Source: UKL13-2 sp031414695 (lineage in GTDB: Bacteria; Pseudomonadota; Gammaproteobacteria; Burkholderiales; Usitatibacteraceae). Taken from it: a DNA stretch of 64,000 nt. The translations under genes were made by a program, and so were the position numbers. Below are positions 17,843-25,507 of the stretch, one piece after another. The notes beneath the pieces are model-generated. The model saw only the letters and a list, made by a program, of their open reading frames with translations, ran no database searches and was not told the origin of the DNA. Every line of letters begins with the position of its first letter. Positions within the stretch are counted from its first letter, which is position 1. Location of the stretch: positions 1 through 64,000 of the forward strand of contig JANNWG010000014.1 in the NCBI GenBank assembly GCA_031414695.1, in the 5' to 3' direction.

Positions 17843-18037
17843 ATGAGAACCACCGTGACCATCGAAGATGATTTGTATGAAAAAGCGCTTGCCGTCGCTG
17901 ACCCAGGCATGGATCGCGCAGATTTATTTCGCGAAGCCGTTCGCACATTTGTGCGCGTGCAAGCGGCAAAGCGGTTAGCAGCACTTGGAGGGGCAATGCC
18001 AACAATGAAAGATATTCCGCGCCAACGCGCAGCCTAA
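17843..18037 (+). CDS. vapB: VapB-type antitoxin (ribbon-helix-helix)
   Basis: A 64-residue protein starting at the ATG at 17843, preceded by TTGAGGAC as a ribosome site. MRTTVTIEDDLYEKALAVAD is the N-terminal ribbon strand and first helix of the DUF2191-type VapB family, followed by a helix and a basic toxin-binding tail. A perfect 28-bp palindrome upstream is its probable operator. The PIN toxin follows 22 bp later. Confidence 0.87.
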   Translation: MRTTVTIEDDLYEKALAVADPGMDRADLFREAVRTFVRVQAAKRLAALGGAMPTMKDIPRQRAA

Positions 18038-18059
18038 ATTTTAAAAGGCAATTGTCATC

Positions 18060-18440
18060 ATGGCAGTCTTAATCGATACCTCTATTTGGGTTAAACATTT
18101 TCGTCAGCATGACGATGCGCTAGTGGGGTTGATTCAAACTGATATGGCAATGACGCACCCGATGGTCGTGGCCGAATTAGCGTGCGGCACGCCGCCTGAG
18201 CCGCGCCAGCAAACACTGTCAGATTTAGCGTTACTGCAACAAGCGAATATGGCCACACTTGCCGAAGTAGTCACATTTATTGAGCGTGAAAAATTGTATG
18301 GACTAGGCTGCGGGCTTGTCGATATGGTGTTGTTAGCGTCAACCTTAATCACGCCTGGCGCCAAACTATGGACGAGTGATAAACGACTTGCTGCATTATC
18401 TGAACGGCTCAATGTAGGCTACCAAATCAATGTGCATTGA
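18060..18440 (+). CDS. vapC: VapC toxin, PIN-domain ribonuclease
   Basis: A 126-residue PIN domain with LIDTSIWVKHFR (first Asp), VVAELACG (Glu), GLVDMVLLAS (Asp) and LWTSDKRLAAL (last Asp). It matches the VapC subgroup usually paired with DUF2191-type VapB. It ends 26 bp before parA on the same strand, so the module is placed between rsmG and parA and may be co-transcribed with the partition genes. Confidence 0.9.
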   Translation: MAVLIDTSIWVKHFRQHDDALVGLIQTDMAMTHPMVVAELACGTPPEPRQQTLSDLALLQQANMATLAEVVTFIEREKLYGLGCGLVDMVLLASTLITPGAKLWTSDKRLAALSERLNVGYQINVH

Positions 18441-18466
18441 AAAAATAAAATGAAGCCCTTAACACC

Positions 18467-19246
18467 ATGAAAACCTACGCCGTCGCAAATCAAAAAGGAG
18501 GAGTCGGTAAAACCTCCATCGCGGTAAACCTATCCGCCACGCTTGCCCACTATGGCCAGAGCGTGTTGTTGATAGACCTCGACCCGCAAGGCAATGCCAC
18601 CACCGGTAGTGGCGTGGATAAAAATGGTTTTGAAAATACCTTATACGGCGTATTGCTTGGCGAATATTCAGCAACAGATGCGCGTGTAAAAACCGAAGCG
18701 GGTTACGACGTATTGATTGCCAACCGTGAACTGGCCGGCGCTGAAATCGAAATGGTCAATATTGAACGACGCGAATTTCGCCTAAAAGAAGCGCTCGCCT
18801 CCATCGCTGCCGACTACGACTTCGCGGTCATCGATTGCCCACCCGCGCTCAATATGCTTACCGTCAATGCGCTTACTGCTGCGGATGCGGTCATCATCCC
18901 AATGCAGTGTGAATACTATGCGTTAGAAGGCTTGAGTGATTTAGTTGGCACGCTGAAAAAAGTCAAAGCTAACTTGAACCCAAAAATTGAAATCGAAGCA
19001 CTAGTTCGCACCATGTACGACCCGCGATCTTCACTTACCATCCAAGTCTCAGATGAAATTAAAAGCCACTTCGGCAACAAAGTTTTTGATACCGTGATTC
19101 CTAGAAATATCCGCATCGCCGAAGCGCCATCATTTGGCAAGCCCGTTATCTTGCACGACCCATCCAGCAAAGGCGCATTAGCGCATTTTGCGTTTGCAAA
19201 AGAGTTATTAGGACGGCACGGGATTGAGGCGAAGGTGGCGGTGTAG
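18467..19246 (+). CDS. parA: Chromosome partition ATPase ParA
   Basis: A 259-residue Walker-type ATPase. It has the deviant Walker A KGGVGKTS at 10-17, LLIDLDPQGNAT and AVIDCPPAL (Walker B). The short N-terminus lacks a helix-turn-helix, as in chromosomal ParA/Soj. ParA binds DNA and moves ParB-parS complexes. It is unusually separated from parB by an inserted vapBC module, although all share one strand. Confidence 0.96.
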   Translation: MKTYAVANQKGGVGKTSIAVNLSATLAHYGQSVLLIDLDPQGNATTGSGVDKNGFENTLYGVLLGEYSATDARVKTEAGYDVLIANRELAGAEIEMVNIERREFRLKEALASIAADYDFAVIDCPPALNMLTVNALTAADAVIIPMQCEYYALEGLSDLVGTLKKVKANLNPKIEIEALVRTMYDPRSSLTIQVSDEIKSHFGNKVFDTVIPRNIRIAEAPSFGKPVILHDPSSKGALAHFAFAKELLGRHGIEAKVAV

Positions 19247-19253
19247 CAAAATG

Positions 19254-19308
19254 TTGAGCAAAAACCGAATAGCACTATAATGTGTATAAATATTATTAGG
19301 AATACACA
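19254..19308 (+). promoter_or_regulatory. Promoter and operator of vapBC-3
   Basis: A perfect -10 TATAAT (19276-19281) lies 16 bp after a -35-like TTGAGC (19254-19259). Overlapping and just downstream are the inverted arms TGTGTAT (19281-19287) and ATACACA (19302-19308). This gives the inserted module, and possibly parB behind it, its own repressible promoter. Confidence 0.65.
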
Positions 19309-19310
19309 CG

Positions 19311-19505
19311 ATGCGAACTAATATTGTGATCGACGACAAACTGATGCGCGATGCGCTCAGGGCAACTGGGCTTAAAACAAAACGTGAGGCGGTAGAGCTT
19401 GGGTTACACACGCTGCTGCGATTACGCCAACAATCGCAAATTAAGCAATTACGCGGCAAGCTAGATTGGCAAGGCGATTTAGAGGCAATGAGACGCGACA
19501 AATGA
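19311..19505 (+). CDS. vapB: VapB-type antitoxin between parA and parB
   Basis: A 64-residue protein of the DUF2191 VapB family: MRTNIVIDDKLMRDALRATG, then LKTKREAVELGLHTLLRL and a charged tail. It is distantly similar to the antitoxin at 17843. Its stop overlaps the toxin start (ATGA). It is transcribed with parA and parB from the position where these genes are normally adjacent. Confidence 0.9.
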   Translation: MRTNIVIDDKLMRDALRATGLKTKREAVELGLHTLLRLRQQSQIKQLRGKLDWQGDLEAMRRDK

Positions 19506-19909
19506 TATTGGTAGATTCAAGTGTTTGGATCGACTACTTTCGCGGCACCATCACAGCCGAAGCTGATAAGCTGGATATGATATTGGGTGTAGAACCCATT
19601 GCCATTGGCGATCTGATTTTGACCGAAGTATTGCAAGGTTTTGACAGCGACCGCGCATTTAACCAAGCCAAAAAGTTACTGACTTCGCTAACGATTGTAG
19701 AGTTGGGCGGCAAAGATATTGCAATCCAAGCGGCGAAAAATTTTAGGACATTGCGCGCAAAAGGCATCACCGTGCGTAAGACCATTGATACCGTCATTGC
19801 CACCCGTTGTATCCAAAGTGGATACATACTTTTGTTTAGCGACAGAGATTTTGACCCCTTTGTGCAATACCTAGGGTTACGCACACTCATACTTGAATCA
19901 TCATTTTAG
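19502..19909 (+). CDS. vapC: VapC toxin between parA and parB
   Basis: A 135-residue PIN-domain protein. I use the ATG at 19502 (MILVDSSVWIDYFRG), which overlaps the antitoxin stop. Acidic residues sit in VDSSVWID, LILTEVLQG, TIDTVIATRC and FSDRDFDPF, so the active site is complete. It ends 16 bp before parB. The intact frame suggests the module is functional, not a decaying insertion. Confidence 0.92.
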   Translation: MILVDSSVWIDYFRGTITAEADKLDMILGVEPIAIGDLILTEVLQGFDSDRAFNQAKKLLTSLTIVELGGKDIAIQAAKNFRTLRAKGITVRKTIDTVIATRCIQSGYILLFSDRDFDPFVQYLGLRTLILESSF

Positions 19910-19925
19910 ATAATCACCACCAATC

Positions 19926-20780
19926 ATGAATAAACCCAAGGGCTTAGGCCGCGGACTTGATGCGTTACTCGGCGGCAACAAATCTGCGCCAACCAATGAC
20001 GGCGAATTACGTCAACTTGCCATTAACAATCTCACGCCGGGCAAATACCAACCACGCACGCGTATGGATCAAGCCGCGTTGCAAGAATTAGCCGACTCGA
20101 TCAAAGCGCGCGGCATTGTGCAACCGATATTGGTTCGCGAAATATCGAACAATAAATTTGAAATCATCGCCGGTGAACGCCGTTGGCGCGCTGCACAGAT
20201 TGCAGGCTTGGCAGAAGTACCGGTATTGGTACGCGACATCGCCGATGCCGATGCACTCGGCATCGGCTTAATTGAAAACATCCAACGCGAAGACTTAAAC
20301 GCGATGGAAGAGGCCGCCGGTATTTATCGCCTGATTGAAGAATTTAGCCTTACCCATGACGAAGCCGCCAAAGCCGTTAGCCGTTCACGCTCAGCCGTCA
20401 CTAACTTATTGCGTTTGCTGGAGTTAGCCAAGCCCGTGCAAGACATGGTGATGGAGCAAAAACTCGACATGGGTCATGCACGTGCGTTGCTATCACTCGG
20501 TAAAGCCAAACAAGTTGAGTTAGCCCACCAAATCGTGCATAAAAATTTAAGCGTGCGTGATGCCGAGCGTCTCGCAAAAAACGCCGACGTCAAACCAAAA
20601 GTAAAAAAGACTACGCTTTCTAATGACGCCGATGTGCGCCGTTTAGAAACAGACTTATCCGACAAACTCGGCACCGCTGTTACGATCAAAGCGGACAAAA
20701 AAAATAACGGTACCGTGACCATTGCCTTCATGGGGTTTGAACATTTGGATGGTATCTTGGAGCGTACAAAGCTCAAGTGA
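19926..20780 (+). CDS. parB: Chromosome partition protein ParB
   Basis: A 284-residue CTP-dependent DNA clamp. The N-terminus KGLGRGLDALLGG is the ParA-stimulating motif. The ParB/Srx core shows PGKYQPRTRMD, ELADSIKARGIVQPILVR and the CTP-binding GERRWRAAQIAGL. ENIQREDLNAMEEA and the helix-turn-helix (SLTHDEAAKAVSRSRSAVTNLLRLL) bind parS. The C-terminal dimerisation region ends LDGILERTKLK. A decayed relative of its second half lies at 22662. Confidence 0.97.
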   Translation: MNKPKGLGRGLDALLGGNKSAPTNDGELRQLAINNLTPGKYQPRTRMDQAALQELADSIKARGIVQPILVREISNNKFEIIAGERRWRAAQIAGLAEVPVLVRDIADADALGIGLIENIQREDLNAMEEAAGIYRLIEEFSLTHDEAAKAVSRSRSAVTNLLRLLELAKPVQDMVMEQKLDMGHARALLSLGKAKQVELAHQIVHKNLSVRDAERLAKNADVKPKVKKTTLSNDADVRRLETDLSDKLGTAVTIKADKKNNGTVTIAFMGFEHLDGILERTKLK

Positions 20781-20833
20781 AAAGCGATATCCGCTCAGAA
20801 TGCAGAGGATATTTCACATCGGTGGATGGTCTT

Positions 20834-21018
20834 GGTTTAACCGAGATTTTCCATTAGGGTTTGGGATGATGGTGGGGCTATTTTTGAGTGGATTTTCTGT
20901 TGACTGACGACCGAATAGCTGGCTATTCGAGAGGAAGAAACAGGAAATACGCCAAAAATAGTCCACCAGCACCCAAACAGTCCCAAAGGGACGCCTAATG
21001 GAAAATCTCGGTTTAACC
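20834..21018. repeat. 185-bp long palindromic repeat
   Basis: The outer arms, GGTTTAACCGAGATTTTCCA plus TTAGG (20834-20858) and CCTAATGGAAAATCTCGGTT plus TAACC (20994-21018), pair at 24 of 25 positions. Imperfect pairing continues inward (TTTGGG...GGTGG...CTATTTTTG against CAAAAATAGTCCACC...CCCAAA) to a central hairpin CGAATAGC/GCTATTCG. The whole unit is nearly self-complementary, like a MITE or a large bidirectional terminator. Its right arm contains the stop codon of the anti-sigma gene. Confidence 0.75.
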
Positions 21019-21216
21019 GTTACGACTCGTCGCAAAACGTTTAGCGAGCTCAGAGATTACATCAATTTGTTGATCAAAAAGGCGGCAATTCACACACAAT
21101 GACAAATGGTGCGCCAAACTTTTTTCGTCATCGTCGATAAGCCGCAGATCGCGACGCTTACTTAATAAGCGCGCTGCCTCTTTACACGACAAGTCACGCT
21201 GCTTTTTCGTTTCCAA
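21013..21216 (-). CDS. Zinc-finger anti-sigma factor
   Basis: A 67-residue protein with an HxxxCxxC zinc-anti-sigma motif (H37, C41, C44 in HHLSLCVNC) after a short helix (CKEAARLLSKRRDLRL). It lacks a membrane segment, so it would be cytoplasmic, like the short ZAS proteins. The apparent start is TTG at 21216, overlapping the sigma gene by 23 bp. The stop codon lies in the arm of the palindromic repeat. It would sequester the upstream-encoded ECF sigma factor; redox or metal release is an inference. Confidence 0.75.
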   Translation of the reverse strand: METKKQRDLSCKEAARLLSKRRDLRLIDDDEKSLAHHLSLCVNCRLFDQQIDVISELAKRFATSRNG

Positions 21217-21790
21217 ACCAGTTGTGCTCCAGACATTCTCGCAGCGACAATCGCGCCCGATGTAGTATTACCCAACAATTAGACGGCGTAATTGCCTCAT
21301 CCTTACAAATTTCTTCTGTGTCCGTGCCAAGTACCTCGCGTTGAAAGAAAACACGCGAGGTGGCGGGCGGTAGTTTGTCCATACATTTTTCCAGCGTTGC
21401 AAAAAACGCCTTTTGTTCATGTACAGCCTCGGGCACGGCCCATGGTGTAAAGGTCTCGTGCCAGTGCCCAGTCTCATCGAACAATTGATCAAACCATTCG
21501 TCGCCTTCTAATTCGCTTTGCGCGGGCGCTTCTTGGAAACGGCTACGTTCGGTAATGACGCGACGCTGGAAATCGATAATTTTGAACTTGAGAATCGAGG
21601 TCATCCAAGTGCGTAGACTTGAATCTCCAGAGAAACCGGCGACGCCAGTCAGGGCCGAAACCAATGCCTCTTGAACAACCTCCTCGGCATCAGATTCATC
21701 TCGTAGTTTTGCCAATGCAAACCGCATGAGGTAGCCACGCTCTGCCTCAATTTCTAAAAACAAGTTAGATTTTTCACTAAATACGGTCAT
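21194..21790 (-). CDS. ECF-family RNA polymerase sigma factor
   Basis: A 198-residue sigma-70-family factor. Region 2 shows LMRFALAKLRDESDAEEVVQEALVSAL followed by SLRTWMTSILKFKIIDFQRR. After a long linker, region 4 contains KLPPATSRVFFQREVLGTDTEEICKDEAITPSNCWVILHRARLSLR. It directs transcription of a small regulon. The overlapping zinc-finger anti-sigma gene is downstream. The closest divergent gene is an EF-hand protein. Confidence 0.9.
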   Translation of the reverse strand: MTVFSEKSNLFLEIEAERGYLMRFALAKLRDESDAEEVVQEALVSALTGVAGFSGDSSLRTWMTSILKFKIIDFQRRVITERSRFQEAPAQSELEGDEWFDQLFDETGHWHETFTPWAVPEAVHEQKAFFATLEKCMDKLPPATSRVFFQREVLGTDTEEICKDEAITPSNCWVILHRARLSLRECLEHNWFGNEKAA

Positions 21791-22157
21791 AAATGGGCTG
21801 GAAGAATAAGGTGTAGATGATCATTTAGTAACGCAGATGGAGTAGGCAGTACGTACAAAACTAGTGCTTATGATTGTAACGCGAGCCAGCATGTTGAGCA
21901 GACTCTTTCTCGTGCTTAGCGGCTAATTGGCTATGACTAATGACCTTAAAGTAAATAACTGCTTCGGTAATGTAAAAAATTACCATGAGTAATGATTTGA
22001 ATAAGGCTATCAAGTGGGGATATTTGTAAAAAACTAAAAAATAAGTGTAATGATTTTGATTGCTTTCCGACCAAGTGTTTGTATCAGTGCTTCCAAGGTG
22101 CCTTTTATTGACGCCGCTAACTGACCTCAACCACTTTATCAACCCTACGGAGTTAAC
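21791..22157. other. Intergenic region between sigma factor and EF-hand gene
   Basis: A 367-bp AT-rich gap that must hold the leftward start region of the sigma gene and the rightward start region of the EF-hand gene. I found no clear -35/-10 pair or repeat. A frame of 93 codons on the minus strand has no family likeness and is not called. CCCTACGGAGTTAAC before 22158 gives the EF-hand gene a good ribosome site. Confidence 0.5.
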
Positions 22158-22577
22158 ATGAAAAAACTTAGTTTAATTTTGCGTCAAACACTTACCGCCG
22201 CTATTTTAGGCGTCAGCGCAATCGCAACCACTGCTCACGCCGACATTCTGCCAGGTGATTTAAATCGCTACATCACTAAATGTGACGTAAATAAAGATGG
22301 CATGATATCTCGCGGCGAATTTATCGAGATGATCACTGAAAAAATTGGCAAGATGGGCGCTAAAGACGGCATGGTCGATAGTAAAAAAGCGATGGCGTTT
22401 TTGTTAGAACTCACCAAAGGCGATGGCAATCCAGTTCCAAGCCAAATGATGTCCAAGGCGGACGTCGTGAAAATGATTGGCGAGATGTTTGATAAAGCCG
22501 ATAACAAAAAAGCCGGTATGCTTAACAAAAAGCAATTTGAGAATTTCCTTAATGAACTAAAGAAGTCGGCTGGATAA
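22158..22577 (+). CDS. Secreted EF-hand domain protein
   Basis: A 139-residue protein with a signal peptide (about 1-28, cut after AHA). One canonical calcium-binding loop is visible: DVNKDGMISRGEF at about 43-55. A second, degenerate hand appears around DKADNKKAGMLNKKQF (about 112-127). It is probably a periplasmic calcium-responsive protein. It is divergent from the ECF sigma operon and could belong to its regulon, which is inference. A terminator follows. Confidence 0.82.
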   Translation: MKKLSLILRQTLTAAILGVSAIATTAHADILPGDLNRYITKCDVNKDGMISRGEFIEMITEKIGKMGAKDGMVDSKKAMAFLLELTKGDGNPVPSQMMSKADVVKMIGEMFDKADNKKAGMLNKKQFENFLNELKKSAG

Positions 22578-22591
22578 TCAAGCTTAAAGAT

Positions 22592-22634
22592 AGGTGATGT
22601 TTATGTCCGGTAATTGGTACAGACATCACCTTTA
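22592..22634 (+). terminator. Terminator after EF-hand gene
   Basis: AGGTGATGT (22592-22600) pairs with ACATCACCT (22623-22631), followed by a short T-run. Confidence 0.65.
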
Positions 22635-22661
22635 AATGAGGGTGAATTTTAGTAAGAAGTT

Positions 22662-23100
22662 AGCTTGAAGCCATCCAACGCGAAGACCTAAACGCGATAG
22701 AAGCGTCGCTGTGATTCAGCGCAAAATTGATGAATTCAATTTAACGTACGACGAAGTCGCCAAAGCTGTAAGCCGCTCACGCGCCGCCGTCACCAATCTA
22801 TTGCGGCAACTAGCACTTTCCAAACCTGTTTAAGACATGGTGATGGAGGCCAAGCTTGATATGGGTCATGCCCGCGCGTTGCTCTCATTAGGCAAAGCCA
22901 AACAAGTTGAGTTAGCAAATCAGATTGTGCATAAAAATTTGAGCGTACGTGAAGTAGAACGCTTAGCTAAAAATGCCGACTGCAAACCAAAAGTAAAATA
23001 CCACGTCATCAAATGATGCTGATGTGCGCCGTATTTATCACGTTCATGAGCTTTGAGCATTTAGATAGCATCTTAAGGCGCACCAAACTCAATAAGCAGC
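22662..23100 (+). pseudogene. Decayed partial second copy of parB
   Basis: This stretch aligns with the second half of parB (20277-20780): ATCCAACGCGAAGACCTAAA, then the helix-turn-helix region, GATATGGGTCATGCCCGCGC, and the C-terminal residues around AKQVEL, IVHKNLSVRE and the closing LRRTKL. It has no start, a frameshift near 22705, an in-frame TAA where parB has CAA (near 22832), and deletions near 23000. Many differences from parB fall at third codon positions, so it was probably a functional diverged parB before decay rather than a recent copy. Confidence 0.9.
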
Positions 23101-23436
23101 AGTGTGTTTGACGGCATTTGTGCCCAAACCGCTTGTCAATAGGCGAGTTTATGTATTGGTAGCGCCTATATTTTCGGCAATTAAGGATGACAAATTTGGT
23201 AACGCGCGCTACGGGTGAGACTGCATGTTTTGTAGGCTCGCTTGCCTCCTGCTAACGCCGGTGCGGCATCAGCCAATGCGAGTGCGTTGCCGTTGCAATG
23301 AAAATTTATCTCGCCACTCGTCAGCAAATTTTGTTCATTGGCGTCACAGATTGACCACACATCTTAATTTGCATCTGACTGAAATCAGCATCGGTCAGAC
23401 TCGCTGCGATTACTCTTTTTCTTCAAAGGCAACGAT
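23101..23436. other. Intergenic region with a hairpin
   Basis: A 336-bp gap after the parB remnant. ATAGGCG near 23133 can pair with CGCCTAT near 23166, followed by a TTTT run, a possible terminator. The rest shows no protein likeness in any frame that I trust. Confidence 0.4.
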
Positions 23437-24465
23437 ATGCATTTTTCTAATTTACGCATGATGGTGTTGGTTTTGTTTCTTGTGTTTTTTATAACGGTGG
23501 CAAACGCGGCGAATGCTGGGCTGCGTTTTGTCGAGCTTGTAACCGACAACGCAGCGCAGCAAACCACCCACGTCGCACTTTTTTATCCCACACAAACTGA
23601 AACAGCAACGATTGCGATGGGACCGTTTTCACCAACAGTTGCTGTTAATGCGCCAGCAGACAAATCATTTAAAGGCTTGATTGTGTTGAGCCACGGCCTA
23701 GGCGGTACTGAGCTTGGCCATGTGACATTGGCACAAGCCTTAGCCCGGGCAGGTTACTTAGTCGCGGCATTGCGCCATCCGCGCGACAACTATCGTGATC
23801 GTTCGCTGCTTAATGAAAGCGGTATCGGTTATTTCATCGAGCGTCCGAAGCAGGTCACAAAAGTCATTGATGCGCTATTGCGTGAGAACGAATGGAGCGC
23901 ACGTATTGCCCAAGACAGTAAAGGCTATCGCATCGGCGCACTTGGTCATTCGGCGGGCGGCTATACTGTGCTAGCCCTCGCAGGTGGCATGCCTGATCAG
24001 ACGCAACTACTGTCGCATTGTGAAAAAAATCGCGTGGACGACCCCATTTTTTGTGGCGTTCGGCGGCAACAACCAGTTGACGCCAATGCGACGAGCAACG
24101 CGCTGGCGCCCATGCTGCGTGACAAGAGAATACGTGCCGTTGCCGCGATGGCACCAACGGGTGCCATGTTTAGTCTCGCCTCGCTTGAAGATGTTCGGCT
24201 GCCTGTCGCACTTTTTATCGCGGGCGGAGATCGTTTTTTAGTGCCACGCTTTCATGCTGAGCGTATCGCTAAATATGTTCGATCAATTGATGTCAGCCGC
24301 GATCCAGACGCGCTACATTTTGCGTTCATGGATAAACCGAGTATGCCGATTCCAACCGAGGACGGTGACATCGGTGCCGACCCTAGTGGCTTTGATCGCG
24401 CACGCTTTTTAGCAAAAATCAGTGGCGAGCTGGTTTTGTTTTTTGACAAATCGTTAGCGAAATAG
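23437..24465 (+). CDS. Predicted secreted alpha/beta hydrolase
   Basis: A 342-residue protein resembling the predicted dienelactone hydrolase / platelet-activating-factor acetylhydrolase group (COG4188 type). A signal peptide spans about 1-27. IVLSHGLGGTELGH forms the oxyanion region, GHSAGGYTVLAL the nucleophile elbow, FIAGGDRFLVP carries the acid, and ALHFAFMD the probable histidine. A later in-frame ATG at 23458 (MMVLVLFLVFF) may be the true start. The substrate is unknown. Confidence 0.82.
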   Translation: MHFSNLRMMVLVLFLVFFITVANAANAGLRFVELVTDNAAQQTTHVALFYPTQTETATIAMGPFSPTVAVNAPADKSFKGLIVLSHGLGGTELGHVTLAQALARAGYLVAALRHPRDNYRDRSLLNESGIGYFIERPKQVTKVIDALLRENEWSARIAQDSKGYRIGALGHSAGGYTVLALAGGMPDQTQLLSHCEKNRVDDPIFCGVRRQQPVDANATSNALAPMLRDKRIRAVAAMAPTGAMFSLASLEDVRLPVALFIAGGDRFLVPRFHAERIAKYVRSIDVSRDPDALHFAFMDKPSMPIPTEDGDIGADPSGFDRARFLAKISGELVLFFDKSLAK

Positions 24466-24478
24466 GATCTTCAAACTA

Positions 24479-24532
24479 GCCTATTGGTGAGCGTTTTCAG
24501 CAATAAATGTTTGAAAGTGACCGCCAATAGGC
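24479..24532. terminator. Bidirectional hairpin between hydrolase and hslO
   Basis: GCCTATTGG (24479-24487) pairs perfectly with CCAATAGGC (24524-24532), with imperfect pairing inside (GAGCGTTTTCA against TTGAAAGTGACCG). It lies between two converging genes. The 3' arm TGAAAGTGACCGCCAATAGG resembles hairpins at 30356 and 38792. Confidence 0.65.
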
Positions 24533-24567
24533 GACTTTGCGTAATTTGTCAAAACTATTTATTAAAA

Positions 24568-25449
24568 CTACTTATCAAACAACGCTTGTATCGCCTTCTC
24601 ATCAAACCGATATTCCTGATTACACATATCGTCTTTGACAATTACTTCGCCATATTCAGCGATGGTGGCATCTAGCTCTTCACGACCAAGTGAGCGCAGT
24701 ACATCGCGCACTTTTTCTTCATCACGCACGCAGGCAGAGTGAACGGTCGTTGGTGAAAATAATCGTACATCCTCGTTCGCGAATAGTTGCTGCAACAACA
24801 CATCCACTGGCGTACTAATTAATTCAGCATCGGTTACAGACGAAGCCAGCATTTCAACGCGCGCCCAACCGTCGGCATCGCGCGCATCGGCATTAGGTAG
24901 TTTTTGCAGCATCAATGCACCAGCGCCTTCTGGTGTGGCGGCCAGCCAGAGGTGCGTGGGCAATTGTTCAGATTGATCAAAATAATGTTCAAAACATTCC
25001 GCCACGTTCAAGCCCGAAATCGGCACGATAGATTGATATTGCTGACCTGAGTCGCTGTTGGTAACTGTCATGGCGAGCGTGCCTTGACCAACCCAATCAG
25101 AAAATCCGCTGCTTTCGTCCTCTGTGCTGTCAGTTGCTGAGGACGCCATGCCGCGAAGTCCTAACGTGTGCGTGCAATCGAGCACCGCTAAGCGTGCGGC
25201 ACGTTTGGTTGATGTCAGGTTTTGTGATGCGCCTTGAATTTGTAACGTAATGCGCCCAGCATGTTTTAAGCCAGTGCCGACCATGACGGCAACCGTCGCG
25301 AGTTCACCAAAATACCGTGTGACGTCTGGTGGATAGTGACGACCCTGCATGATGTCGCGCCAGACGTCATCCAAGCGTACGACTTGACCGCGAATATCGA
25401 GGTTATCTAAGGTGAAACGACGCGAAAAGCTGGTGTTAATGTTGTTCAT
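24568..25449 (-). CDS. hslO: Hsp33 chaperonin with altered zinc site
   Basis: A 293-residue Hsp33-family holdase. The N-terminal fold is clear (GQVVRLDDVWRDIM, then GELATVAVMVGTGLKHAGRI and GGMASSAT-type region). In known Hsp33 the C-terminal redox switch has CxC followed about 30 residues later by CxxC. Here these are HSAC (238-240: Ser then Cys240) and DDMC (273-276: Asp then Cys276), so two of four zinc cysteines are gone. The hinge RSLGREELDATIAEYGEV is intact. The protein is full length, so it may work as a chaperone without classic zinc redox control. Confidence 0.9.
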   Translation of the reverse strand: MNNINTSFSRRFTLDNLDIRGQVVRLDDVWRDIMQGRHYPPDVTRYFGELATVAVMVGTGLKHAGRITLQIQGASQNLTSTKRAARLAVLDCTHTLGLRGMASSATDSTEDESSGFSDWVGQGTLAMTVTNSDSGQQYQSIVPISGLNVAECFEHYFDQSEQLPTHLWLAATPEGAGALMLQKLPNADARDADGWARVEMLASSVTDAELISTPVDVLLQQLFANEDVRLFSPTTVHSACVRDEEKVRDVLRSLGREELDATIAEYGEVIVKDDMCNQEYRFDEKAIQALFDK

Positions 25450-25507
25450 GTGAGGAGTCTAGCAAAGCAATTCGGCAAAACAAAATTTTATGCCGCAATT
25501 TTCGCCT

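Noticed and set aside
21861..22142. A 93-codon minus-strand frame between the sigma factor and EF-hand genes
   Set aside because: No ribosome site or family likeness; composition follows the AT-rich intergenic DNA.
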